A DNA stretch of 6,649 nt from Oscillibacter sp. UBA6647 (GTDB lineage: Bacteria; Bacillota; Clostridia; Oscillospirales; Oscillospiraceae): contig DKLF01000162.1 in NCBI GenBank assembly GCA_002455655.1, positions 661 through 7,309 of the forward strand, given 5' to 3'. Position numbers and translations under genes: made by a program. The notes under the pieces are model-generated. The model did not search any database. It was not told where the DNA came from and worked only from the letters and a program-made list of their open reading frames with translations. This document shows positions 1 through 5,606 of this stretch, in pieces (position 1 is the first letter of the stretch; each line of letters starts with the position of its first letter).

Positions 1-596
1 TCCAGCGCGGAAAAGGGTTCGTCCATCAGCAGCACCTCTGGATCGTTGGCCAGCGCCCGGGCAAGACCCACCCGCTGACGCATACCGCCTGAAAGACTTC
101 CGATCATGGATTCCTCCCAGCCCTCCAGCCCCACAAGGGCAATGGCCTCTCTGGCGCGCTTTTCCCGCTCTTCCCGGCCCATGCCGGACACCTCCAGCCC
201 GTAGGCCACGTTGCCCAGCACATTCCGGTGGCTCATCAGTCCGAAGGACTGAAACACCATGGCCATCTTTCGCCGCCTGAATTCCCGAAGCTCCTGCTTG
301 TTCAGCTTCAGAAGGTCCACTCCGTCAAAGGTGACGGAGCCGGAGGTTGGCCGGTGCAGGCGGTTAAAGCAGCGCACCAGGGTAGACTTTCCCGACCCGG
401 ACAGCCCGATGACGACAAAAATCTTGCCCCGGGGAATTTGCAGGTTAATGTCGTACAGCGCGGTGGTCACCCCGGTTTTTTTCAGGACCTCTGCCTTTTC
501 AGTTCCCTGACCCAGCAGCTCCATGGCTTCTTCCCGACGGGTTCCATACAGCTTGGAGAGGTTCTTTGTCTCGATAATTATATCGCTCATCGTCAT
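1..596 (-). CDS. opuAA: Glycine betaine/proline-type ABC transporter ATP-binding protein, 3' end cut by window edge
   Basis: This is the cytoplasmic ATPase that powers import of glycine betaine, proline betaine or related compatible solutes (OpuAA/ProV family). The 198 visible residues hold the Walker A motif GLSGSGKST at residues 64-72, the Q-loop VFQSF at 114-118, the signature LSGGMRQRVGLARAL at 168-182, and Walker B VLLMDEP at 188-194. The window ends just after FSAL, so the H-loop and any C-terminal CBS domains lie outside. The N-terminal extension before Walker A, with a stretch of the type ILKKTG, and the phrase KMAMVFQSFGLMSHRNVL are typical of ProV and separate it from generic ABC ATPases. 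The chosen start (596) overlaps the permease stop as ATGA, which points to translational coupling. A start two codons later (590) is possible. It is the third gene of a minus-strand operon after the binding protein and the permease. The substrate is inferred from the family. Confidence 0.95.
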   Translation of the reverse strand, partial: MTMSDIIIETKNLSKLYGTRREEAMELLGQGTEKAEVLKKTGVTTALYDINLQIPRGKIFVVIGLSGSGKSTLVRCFNRLHRPTSGSVTFDGVDLLKLNKQELREFRRRKMAMVFQSFGLMSHRNVLGNVAYGLEVSGMGREEREKRAREAIALVGLEGWEESMIGSLSGGMRQRVGLARALANDPEVLLMDEPFSAL

Positions 597-1459
597 TCAT
601 CCCCCGATTCCTTCCGGCTCGAAAACCAGCCCTGTGTCAGGCGGTCCAAAAGAATGGCGAGAATGACCACTGAGCCGCCAGCCATAAATCCTCTGGAAAT
701 TTCCACCCGGTTGACGGCGATGAGCACCTCATTGCCAAGCCCCCGCGCTCCGATCATGGAGCAGGTCACCACCATGGACATGGCCATCATCATGGTCTGG
801 TTAATACCCGCCATAATCGTGGGAAGAGCCTGCGGCATCTGGACCTTCAAAAGCATTTGCAGCTTTGTGGAGCCAAAGGAGCGCGCAGCCTCCACCACCT
901 CGGCATTTACCTGCCGGATGCCAAGGCTGGTGAGGCGAATCACCGGCACCATGGCATAAATTACGGTGGCAATCACGGCGGAGGCAGAGCCCATGCCAAA
1001 GAAAATCACCGCCGGAATCAGATACACGAACACCGGCATGGTCTGCATCATGTCCAGCAGCGGCCGTGCCGTCCGGTTGGCCCGGTCGGAGCCGGAGAGA
1101 AGCACGCCGACAGGCAGCCCCAGTACCAACGCGATGATCACGCCTGCCAGCACAATGGAAAGCGTCAGGTTCATCAGGTCCCACAATCCCAGCGTTCCAA
1201 TGACGCACAGCAAGACAGCGTATGTGATGCCGGAACGCAGGCTCTTATGCCCCTTCCAGCCAAGGAAAAACACCAGCGCAATTAAAACAAACCACGGAAT
1301 ATAGCCTAAAATCCAGTTGATCGCTCCCACAAAGCCGGTCAGCCCGGACTTGATTCCGTCAAAAAACGCGGAGTGTGAAGCGGCAAAGCCGCGCACGGCA
1401 TTGTCTATGGCGTTTGTATCGATGTTGATTTTAAAGGGAAAATTAAACAGCCAATCCAT
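593..1459 (-). CDS. opuAB: Glycine betaine/proline-type ABC transporter permease
   Basis: This integral membrane subunit (288 residues, close to the roughly 280 of B. subtilis OpuAB) forms the translocation path for compatible solutes. Hydrophobic segments lie near residues 50-67, 78-121 (two helices), 142-174 (two helices), 219-236 and 258-275. The cytoplasmic EAA coupling loop is visible from about residue 187: EVVEAARSFGS, then MPQALPTIMAGINQ. This loop contacts the ATPase. The N-terminal ~45 residues are amphipathic and mostly cytosolic or membrane-surface, as in OpuAB/ProW. The ribosome site AAGGAGG sits only 4 nt before the ATG and is built around the stop codon of the preceding binding-protein gene, so the two are probably translated in series. 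No other in-frame start fits, because the upstream stop closes the frame within 12 bases. It partners the ATPase downstream and the lipoprotein upstream. Confidence 0.95.
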   Translation of the reverse strand: MDWLFNFPFKINIDTNAIDNAVRGFAASHSAFFDGIKSGLTGFVGAINWILGYIPWFVLIALVFFLGWKGHKSLRSGITYAVLLCVIGTLGLWDLMNLTLSIVLAGVIIALVLGLPVGVLLSGSDRANRTARPLLDMMQTMPVFVYLIPAVIFFGMGSASAVIATVIYAMVPVIRLTSLGIRQVNAEVVEAARSFGSTKLQMLLKVQMPQALPTIMAGINQTMMMAMSMVVTCSMIGARGLGNEVLIAVNRVEISRGFMAGGSVVILAILLDRLTQGWFSSRKESGDE

Positions 1460-1468
1460 GCACCCTCC

Positions 1469-2470
1469 TTATCCGATGGCCGCATACAGTGTATCGGCCT
1501 GCTCTGCGGTGAGCCAGGTTTCAACCATGTCGCGGTGCTCATTTAAAAACCACTTTGCCGCCGTCTTATAATCCGCGCCGGTTTCCTCGATATAGGCAAG
1601 GGCTTCGCTGGTCAGCGCGGAGGTGGTGTGATACTTGGACAAAAACGCCACATACTCCGGGTCGCTGTCATAAAAATCGTTGCTGGTGCAAATGGTGACC
1701 CGCACAGACGGGCACTGTGTCTTTCCCTCAAGAAACAGCTCCGGGTCATAAGGCTCATCCTCCAGCAGGACAAAGTCGTATTTACCCAGCAGCCAGGTCG
1801 GCTCCCAATAATAGGCCACCACCGGCTCTCCCCTGTCATACGCGGCGACCAGCACGGCGCTGGTGGCGGCGTCGGTGCCCGGCTCGATATAGTTATAGGT
1901 TTTGTCCAAGCCGTAGTACAAGTACTTTTGGTGAATAATCTGTGTAATCTCCCAGCCCGCAATTCCACCGTAGATAATCCCCTTGGAGGAATCCTCGGGG
2001 TCCTTAAAGAGGGAAGCATAGTCCTTGAGGTCCGCCACAGTCTTCAGGTTGGGCGCCATAGGCTCAATGCCCCGCTCCGGGTCCCCCTCGATGACATAGC
2101 GCGGCACATACAGCCCCTGCGCGTTATCGTCGAAGTTCACGCCCACCTCTTTAAGCGCACCCGCCTCAATATCGGCATTATAGTCCGGAAGGTTATCAGA
2201 CCACACCTCCATGTGTACGTCGATCTCGCCCTTCTTCACCGCCTCATGTGTGATGGGCGTGCTGCCGGAAACCTCCGTCCACTGATAGCCGAACACCGCC
2301 TCGGCCACCGTTCCCGCCACGGCGTTGTGGAACAGGATAGAATCCCAGCCAACATCGGCAAAGCGCAGTGTTTTCGTCTGCTTCTGCTCCCCTGCTCCGC
2401 AGCCAACAAGGCTGCCGGCCAATACAATCATTGCCAAAAGCAATCCTGTAATCCGGATCGTTTTCTTCAT
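1469..2470 (-). CDS. opuAC: Glycine betaine-type ABC transporter substrate-binding lipoprotein (OpuAC family)
   Basis: This is the extracellular, lipid-anchored solute receptor of the importer (333 residues). A signal peptide with a KKTIR positive start and a hydrophobic core ends in the lipobox LVGC, with Cys24 as the probable lipidated residue. The mature protein fits the OpuAC/ProX fold: VGWDS at about 40-44, the GEIDVHMEVW segment at 81-90, and YYWEPTWLLGKYDF at 220-233, which resembles the WKPHW region of B. subtilis OpuAC. Trp42, Trp90, Trp173 and Trp222 are candidates for the aromatic cage that holds a quaternary ammonium group; this assignment is inferred from the family and not shown. 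It is the first gene of the operon, transcribed from the promoter at 2517-2545, with AAGGAG about 12 nt before the ATG and a leader of about 40 nt. This order differs from B. subtilis opuA, where the ATPase is first. The ligand could be betaine, choline, carnitine or proline betaine. Confidence 0.92.
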   Translation of the reverse strand: MKKTIRITGLLLAMIVLAGSLVGCGAGEQKQTKTLRFADVGWDSILFHNAVAGTVAEAVFGYQWTEVSGSTPITHEAVKKGEIDVHMEVWSDNLPDYNADIEAGALKEVGVNFDDNAQGLYVPRYVIEGDPERGIEPMAPNLKTVADLKDYASLFKDPEDSSKGIIYGGIAGWEITQIIHQKYLYYGLDKTYNYIEPGTDAATSAVLVAAYDRGEPVVAYYWEPTWLLGKYDFVLLEDEPYDPELFLEGKTQCPSVRVTICTSNDFYDSDPEYVAFLSKYHTTSALTSEALAYIEETGADYKTAAKWFLNEHRDMVETWLTAEQADTLYAAIG

Positions 2471-2495
2471 AAACTATCTGACTCCTTTCTTGTAC

Positions 2496-2552
2496 GTCAC
2501 AATACTGACATTGCATATTATATCAACAAGTTGTCACTTTGTCAAACTGACA
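2496..2552. promoter_or_regulatory. Candidate operator: repeated TGTCA/TGACA elements over the opu-type promoter
   Basis: On the plus strand the elements are GTCA (2496-2499), TGACA (2506-2510), TGTCA (2532-2536), TGTCA (2540-2544) and TGACA (2548-2552). The last two make the dyad TGTCAaacTGACA on the -35 element. The first two make GTCA-N6-TGAC at the transcription start. The gap between TGACA at 2510 and TGTCA at 2532 is 21 bp. Streptococcal BusR is reported to recognise a bipartite motif separated by 22 bp, using its coiled coil as a ruler, so this spacing is suggestive. Assigning it to the divergent regulator is inference. Confidence 0.55.
2517..2545 (-). promoter_or_regulatory. Consensus SigA promoter of the opu-type operon
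   Basis: Read on the minus strand, TTGACA (2545-2540) is followed by exactly 17 bp and then TATAAT (2522-2517). Both hexamers match the vegetative sigma consensus at all twelve positions. An AT-rich stretch just upstream (about 2553-2570) could serve as an UP element. Transcription should start near 2510, giving a leader of roughly 40 nt before the lipoprotein ATG. Such a strong promoter implies control by repression, which fits the divergent BusR-like gene. Confidence 0.9.
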
Positions 2553-2646
2553 TCTTAATTTTTGTATAAGTTGCCGGAAAAATAATGGTATTTTCTGGGG
2601 AATTTTTTCTTAAAATTGTAATGCTGCCAAGCAGTTCGAGATGCTA

Positions 2647-2668
2647 GGCGAAAATTTATTATTTCGCC
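2647..2668. repeat. AT-rich inverted repeat in the divergent intergenic region
   Basis: GGCGAAA (2647-2653) and TTTCGCC (2662-2668) form a 7-bp perfect dyad around an 8-nt AT-rich centre. It lies about 35 bp upstream of the regulator's -35 element and about 100 bp upstream of the importer's -35. It is not followed by a U-tract on either strand, so it is unlikely to be a terminator. It may be a protein-binding site or have no function. Confidence 0.4.
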
Positions 2669-2701
2669 GTCTCTCCGATTATACAGAAAGAGCAATTTAT
2701 T

Positions 2702-2730
2702 TTGACGAAATCTAAACTTTGTGATAGACT
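2702..2730 (+). promoter_or_regulatory. Extended -10 SigA promoter of the busR-like gene
   Basis: TTGACG (2702-2707), a 17-bp spacer and TAGACT (2725-2730) form the promoter, with TG one base before the -10 giving an extended -10 (TGATAGACT). Transcription should start near 2737, leaving a leader of about 45 nt. The hexamers match the consensus at 5 of 6 and 4 of 6, weaker than the importer's promoter, as suits a regulator. No clear TGTCA/TGACA pair overlaps it, so autorepression is not evident. Confidence 0.65.
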
Positions 2731-2781
2731 GGCAGTATTGCGGCACAATCAATATTATAACGGAATTACGGTGAAATCATT

Positions 2782-3420
2782 ATGGCAAGAAGCAAGGGGA
2801 TTACCCTGCCTGTTTATCGAAAGATTGCGGTTACCATCGCTCAGGATATTGTGGGCGGAAAATATGTGGAGGGACAGAAGCTGTCCGGGCGCACAGTACT
2901 CTCCTCTCAGTACGGGGTTTCTCCGGAGACGATTCGCAAGGCGGTTCATCTTTTGGAGGATGTGGAGATTCTCGACATTAAGAAAAACAGCGGCGTGTGG
3001 ATTCTCTCTTCGCAAAAGGCCGCTGAGTTCATTCAGGAAAGCCGGGAGCTGCAAAGCGCCGCCGACGTGAAGGGCGAGCTGCTCTCGTGGATGGAGCGCC
3101 AGATTGCCGAAACCTCCGCCGCCATGGAAAAGCTGCTGTTTGTCCTCAACACGGCGGGCCGTGCAGCGAAAAGCACACCCTTTGTGCCTTACGAGATTGC
3201 TGTGCCTGCCAATTCCCAGGTTGCAGGCAAGAGCATCAGCGGCCTGAACTTCTGGCACAAAACTGGCGCCACCATCATTGCCATCGAGCGGGGCGAGCAG
3301 ATTATCCTCTCTCCCGGTCCTTATTCTTCCCTCTTGAGCGGAGATATTCTCTATATTGTGGGAGACGAACGAACACTTCTCTCTGCCATCCATTTTGTGA
3401 CCTCTGCGAACGACGGATAA
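2782..3420 (+). CDS. busR: BusR-like GntR-family regulator with C-terminal RCK_C (c-di-AMP-sensing) domain
   Basis: This is a predicted cytoplasmic repressor of osmolyte import. Its 212 residues match BusR in length and layout. A GntR winged helix spans about residues 8-76 (LPVYRKIAVTIAQDI, then LSSQYGVSPETIRKAVHLLE, wing near KKNSGVWI). A helical, heptad-like segment at about 78-122 probably forms the oligomerising coiled coil. An RCK_C/TrkA_C domain at about 135-208 includes VAGKSISGLNFWHKTGATIIAI and SGDILYIVGD. In Streptococcus and Lactococcus, BusR binds c-di-AMP through RCK_C and then represses the OpuA/BusA betaine importer. The gene here is divergent from just such an importer, which strongly supports the same role; the c-di-AMP ligand is inferred. 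The ATG at 2782 has a weak GGTGA site 7 nt upstream, and no in-frame alternative is better. A generic GntR repressor with another RCK_C ligand cannot be excluded. Confidence 0.88.
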   Translation: MARSKGITLPVYRKIAVTIAQDIVGGKYVEGQKLSGRTVLSSQYGVSPETIRKAVHLLEDVEILDIKKNSGVWILSSQKAAEFIQESRELQSAADVKGELLSWMERQIAETSAAMEKLLFVLNTAGRAAKSTPFVPYEIAVPANSQVAGKSISGLNFWHKTGATIIAIERGEQIILSPGPYSSLLSGDILYIVGDERTLLSAIHFVTSANDG

Positions 3421-3467
3421 TAGCCTCTTTTTATAAAAAAAGCGGCCTTTCTTGATTGGTTTTTCTG

Positions 3468-3518
3468 ATAAAATAACGCAAACGGAGTGGAGGCCAAATG
3501 GCCTCCACTCCGTTTGCG
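3468..3518 (-). terminator. Long perfect hairpin, probable terminator of the LysR-family gene
   Basis: The arms at 3477-3495 and 3500-3518 are perfect 19-bp complements with a 4-nt loop (AAAT on the plus strand). Read on the minus strand, the stem is followed by TTATTTTAT, a usable U-rich tract, so it should terminate the LysR gene ending at 3559. On the plus strand no T-run follows, so it is a poor intrinsic terminator for the busR-like gene, although so stable a stem may still block read-through. The stem is longer than most intrinsic terminators. Confidence 0.75.
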
Positions 3519-3535
3519 CGCCGCTTTGGGCGGCG
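3519..3535. repeat. Short GC-rich hairpin abutting the long hairpin
   Basis: CGCCGC (3519-3524) and GCGGCG (3530-3535) pair with a 5-nt loop TTTGG. It directly adjoins the 19-bp hairpin and lies between it and the LysR stop codon. On the plus strand it is followed by ATTATT, which is a weak U-tract. It may help terminate busR-like transcripts or simply extend the structured 3' region of the LysR mRNA. Confidence 0.4.
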
Positions 3536-3558
3536 ATTATTCCAATTTCTCCGGGCGG

Positions 3559-4482
3559 TTATTTTTCCGTTTCCTCCGGATAGGACCGCGCCTTCTCCGC
3601 CCCGGCCTGCACCATTTCCATAAACGCACCTGCCGCCGCCGTGGGGGCCACATCCACCAACGTGCACATCTCAACGCTGCGGGCAGGGATGGTGAAGTCG
3701 GTCTTCAAAAGCCGAATCTCCCCCGCACTCAGCGCATCCTGCACAAATTCCAGCGTCACGCCCGCCACGCCCAGACCGATCTTTGCCAGCGTCACCAGAA
3801 GGCTCCGGGAGCTCAGCTCGATTTCCGGCGTCAGCGTCACGCCGCAGCGGAGAAAATCCTGCTCCAAAAAGCCACGGGAGCTGGCCTTGCGCTCCAGCAA
3901 AATCAGGGGAAACGCCGCAATTTCCTCCCGTGTGTAAACGTGGTCGAAATCGCAGCCATAGCCGCTGCCCGCCACAAACACGCTGTGGGTGGAAAAACAG
4001 GGCCACGCCTCCAGCCGCTCCCGCTCCGCCGGGGTGGAGGCAAAGGCGATGTCCACAGAGCCGGAGCGCAGCAGGCTTAAAACCTTGGCGCTCCGTCCGC
4101 TGATAATTTTCAGTCGGATACCGGGATGAAGCCGATGAAATGACTCCAGATAGGGCGTCAAAAACTGGCCCGTCACGGTGTCGCTGGCGCCGATCACCAG
4201 CGTGCCCAGCATGAGCTGCTGGGCCTGAGAGAGCTTGTCCTCCCCCGTGGCCAAAAGCCCCAGCGCCGAACGAACATAGTCATACAGTAGCTGCCCTTCC
4301 CCTGTCAGGGAAACGCCCCGGGGACTGCGGGAAAACAGCCGCGCCTGAAGGGCCGTTTCCAACTGCTTGATGGACTGGCTTACCGCCGACTGTGAAATAT
4401 AGAGATTTTTTGCGGCCACGGAGATGTTCCCCGCCTCCGCCACCTCTTTGAATACCCGATACAGCTCCAGCTTCACCGACAT
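3559..4482 (-). CDS. LysR-family transcriptional regulator, target unknown
   Basis: This is a DNA-binding regulator of 307 residues, the usual LysR length. The N-terminal winged helix is clear: VFKEVAEAGNISVAAKNLYI, SQSAVSQSIKQLE (30-42), LFSRSPRGVSLTGEG (49-63), then a linker helix to about residue 90. The periplasmic-binding-protein-like effector domain runs from about 92 (LGTLVIGASDTV) to 290, with HPGIRLKI and SGSVDIAFAS as usual landmarks. The C-terminal ~20 residues are Ala/Glu-rich. AAGGAGGAGG a few bases before the ATG fixes the start. LysR genes often lie divergent to their target, but here the upstream neighbour udk is on the same strand behind a terminator and the downstream neighbour is convergent. 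The gene therefore looks monocistronic, and its effector and targets cannot be named. A dyad over its own -35 suggests autoregulation. Confidence 0.93.
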   Translation of the reverse strand: MSVKLELYRVFKEVAEAGNISVAAKNLYISQSAVSQSIKQLETALQARLFSRSPRGVSLTGEGQLLYDYVRSALGLLATGEDKLSQAQQLMLGTLVIGASDTVTGQFLTPYLESFHRLHPGIRLKIISGRSAKVLSLLRSGSVDIAFASTPAERERLEAWPCFSTHSVFVAGSGYGCDFDHVYTREEIAAFPLILLERKASSRGFLEQDFLRCGVTLTPEIELSSRSLLVTLAKIGLGVAGVTLEFVQDALSAGEIRLLKTDFTIPARSVEMCTLVDVAPTAAAGAFMEMVQAGAEKARSYPEETEK

Positions 4483-4619
4483 GACGCCTCCTCCTTTGCG
4501 TTTGGGACCTTTTTGAGACTGCGCTTGATTTTATGCCTTCCACCCCGGCGGCCCGTCCTTCTGGGCGCAAACCCGGGCGGTATTGCTTTTTTCGGTTTCC
4601 TGCCCGTTGAATTGTTATC

Positions 4620-4649
4620 ATTATAAGGACTGCTGATGGTAATTGTAAA
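4620..4649 (-). promoter_or_regulatory. SigA promoter of the LysR-family gene
   Basis: On the minus strand, TTTACA (4649-4644) is followed by an 18-bp spacer and TATAAT (4625-4620). Transcription would start near 4613, giving a leader of about 130 nt before the ATG at 4482. I see no recognisable riboswitch or T-box in that leader. Confidence 0.7.
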
Positions 4650-4655
4650 TACAAT
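4642..4655. promoter_or_regulatory. Candidate LysR operator dyad over the -35 element
   Basis: ATTGTA and TACAAT form a 6-bp perfect dyad around AA. It overlaps the -35 hexamer of the LysR promoter. LysR proteins commonly bind AT-rich interrupted dyads of T-N11-A type and repress their own promoters, so this is a plausible autoregulatory site. A second partial dyad, ACAA-N3-TTGT, overlaps its right side (4651-4661). Confidence 0.45.
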
Positions 4656-4711
4656 ATTTGTTAATTTTTTCGGTGAAGCGTTTTAAATGCGTAATTCCCG
4701 TCCAATGCCCG

Positions 4712-4744
4712 CAAAAAAAGGGACCCGCCTGATGGCGGGTCCCT
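4712..4744 (-). terminator. Intrinsic terminator of udk
   Basis: The arms at 4719-4729 and 4734-4744 form an 11-bp GC-rich stem with a 4-nt loop. On the minus strand it is followed by a run of seven T (4718-4712, the first of them pairing in the outermost stem position shared with the run). It begins 6 bases after the udk stop codon and separates udk from the LysR gene. Confidence 0.92.
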
Positions 4745-4750
4745 CGTCTT

Positions 4751-5368
4751 CTAATTCCCGTTGATGTGAGCCTGAATGCGCTGAATCATCATTTCCAGCG
4801 CCACCAGATTGCGTCCGCCCCCCAGCACAATGATGTCGGCATACTTCCGGAAAGGCTCCACATACCGCTCGTGCATGGGCTTCACAGTGGTGAGATACTG
4901 CTTGACGACGGACTGGAGACTTCTTCCCCGGTCCTCCACGTCTCGCAGAGCGCGGCGCAGGATGCGCTCGTCCGCGTCCGTTTCCACGAAAATTTTAATG
5001 TCAAACATTTCCCGCAAGATGGGATTCTGAAAAATCAAAAATCCCTCCACAATGATGACCTTGGCGGGAAAAATTGTCACTGTTTGTTCGGTGCGGTTAA
5101 AATCTGTAAAGGAATACACGGGACACGCAATGGGTTCCCCCCGTTTCAGCGCCCGCAGGTGTTCAATCAGAAGGTCGGTGTCAAAGGCGCTGGGATGGTC
5201 GTAATTCTGGCGTGTCCGCTCATCTAAGGAAACGCCCTCCTGCAACTTGTAATAGCTGTCGTGGCCCACCACAGTCACGTCGTCCCCGAAATGCTCCTTC
5301 AGCCGCCGGGTCAGGGTGGTCTTGCCGGAGCCGGTGCCCCCCGCCACGCCGATTAAAATAATATCCAT
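4751..5368 (-). CDS. udk: Uridine kinase (uridine/cytidine monophosphokinase)
   Basis: This cytoplasmic pyrimidine-salvage enzyme phosphorylates uridine or cytidine to UMP or CMP using GTP or ATP. Its 205 residues are the normal family length. Walker A is GGTGSGKT at residues 10-17. HDSYYK (36-41) carries the probable catalytic Asp37. YDHPSAFD (56-63) and the CPVYSF segment (82-87) help bind the nucleoside, and VEGFLIF lies at 107-113. DIKIFVETDADERILRR (123-139), RDVEDRGRS (142-150) and QYLTTVKPMHERYVEP (157-172) are family hallmarks, followed by ADIIVLGG. The P-loop has GTGSG where many Udk have GSASG or GSGSG, a conservative change. AGAGAGGGGG about 9 nt before the ATG supports the start. 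It has its own promoter and terminator, so it appears to be a single-gene unit with no visible pyr attenuator. Confidence 0.96.
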   Translation of the reverse strand: MDIILIGVAGGTGSGKTTLTRRLKEHFGDDVTVVGHDSYYKLQEGVSLDERTRQNYDHPSAFDTDLLIEHLRALKRGEPIACPVYSFTDFNRTEQTVTIFPAKVIIVEGFLIFQNPILREMFDIKIFVETDADERILRRALRDVEDRGRSLQSVVKQYLTTVKPMHERYVEPFRKYADIIVLGGGRNLVALEMMIQRIQAHINGN

Positions 5369-5417
5369 CGGGCTTTTCCCCCTCTCTGCGGGGGCATGCG
5401 CCGCCCGCCATTGGCAA

Positions 5418-5441
5418 TTCCCCGCAAGGAAAACAGGGGAA
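5418..5441. repeat. Inverted repeat in the udk leader
   Basis: TTCCCC (5418-5423) and GGGGAA (5436-5441) pair across a 12-nt loop. The repeat lies inside the predicted udk leader, shortly after the transcription start. The C-rich arm could also pair with the G-rich ribosome site at 5378-5387, which would be an alternative fold. No U-tract follows, so it is not a terminator. Confidence 0.35.
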
Positions 5442-5453
5442 GAACCTCAGAAT

Positions 5454-5482
5454 ATTATAGGGACGGCGACCCCAAAATGCAA
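5454..5482 (-). promoter_or_regulatory. Promoter of udk
   Basis: On the minus strand, TTGCAT (5482-5477), a 17-bp spacer and a perfect TATAAT (5459-5454) are seen. The -35 is poor (TTG matches only), but the -10 is perfect. The start near 5447 gives a leader of about 80 nt. Confidence 0.6.
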
Positions 5483-5532
5483 GTGAAAACCACGGAAAAA
5501 AACGGAATTCCACAAAATTCGTCTTCATGGCC

Positions 5533-5561
5533 TTGACTGTGCAGGAAAAAACCGATATTAT
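5533..5561 (+). promoter_or_regulatory. Near-consensus SigA promoter of the zinc-ribbon/Ig-like protein gene
   Basis: TTGACT (5533-5538), a 17-bp spacer and TATTAT (5556-5561) match the consensus at 10 of 12 positions. Transcription should start near 5568. Small palindromes, TCAATTGA (5563-5570) and TGATCA (5568-5573), overlap the start site and could bind a regulator. The leader is about 40 nt. Confidence 0.8.
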
Positions 5562-5606
5562 GTCAATTGATCATAAAAACACCCACCGCTCCGAAGGAGG
5601 ATATTC

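Noticed and set aside
228..959. A 243-codon open frame on the plus strand across the ATPase/permease junction
   Set aside because: It is antisense to two genes with unambiguous ABC transporter motifs and shows no domain or ribosome site of its own.
2471..2516. A riboswitch or leader peptide before the importer operon
   Set aside because: The predicted leader is only about 40 nt, too short for a known riboswitch aptamer, and contains no small open frame with a ribosome site.
1628..2569. A 313-codon open frame on the plus strand, antisense to the binding-protein gene
   Set aside because: The minus-strand protein has a lipobox, family motifs, a ribosome site and a consensus promoter. The antisense frame has none of these and has the His/Arg/Leu-rich make-up of a shadow frame.
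3477..3518. The 19-bp palindrome as insertion-sequence terminal repeats or an attachment site
   Set aside because: The arms are only 4 bases apart, there is no transposase or integrase nearby, and no target-site duplication is visible. A transcription terminator explains it better.
3559..5368. The LysR-family gene as regulator of the adjacent udk gene
   Set aside because: The two are on the same strand, separated by a strong udk terminator and each with its own promoter. The usual divergent LysR-target arrangement is absent, so adjacency gives no support.
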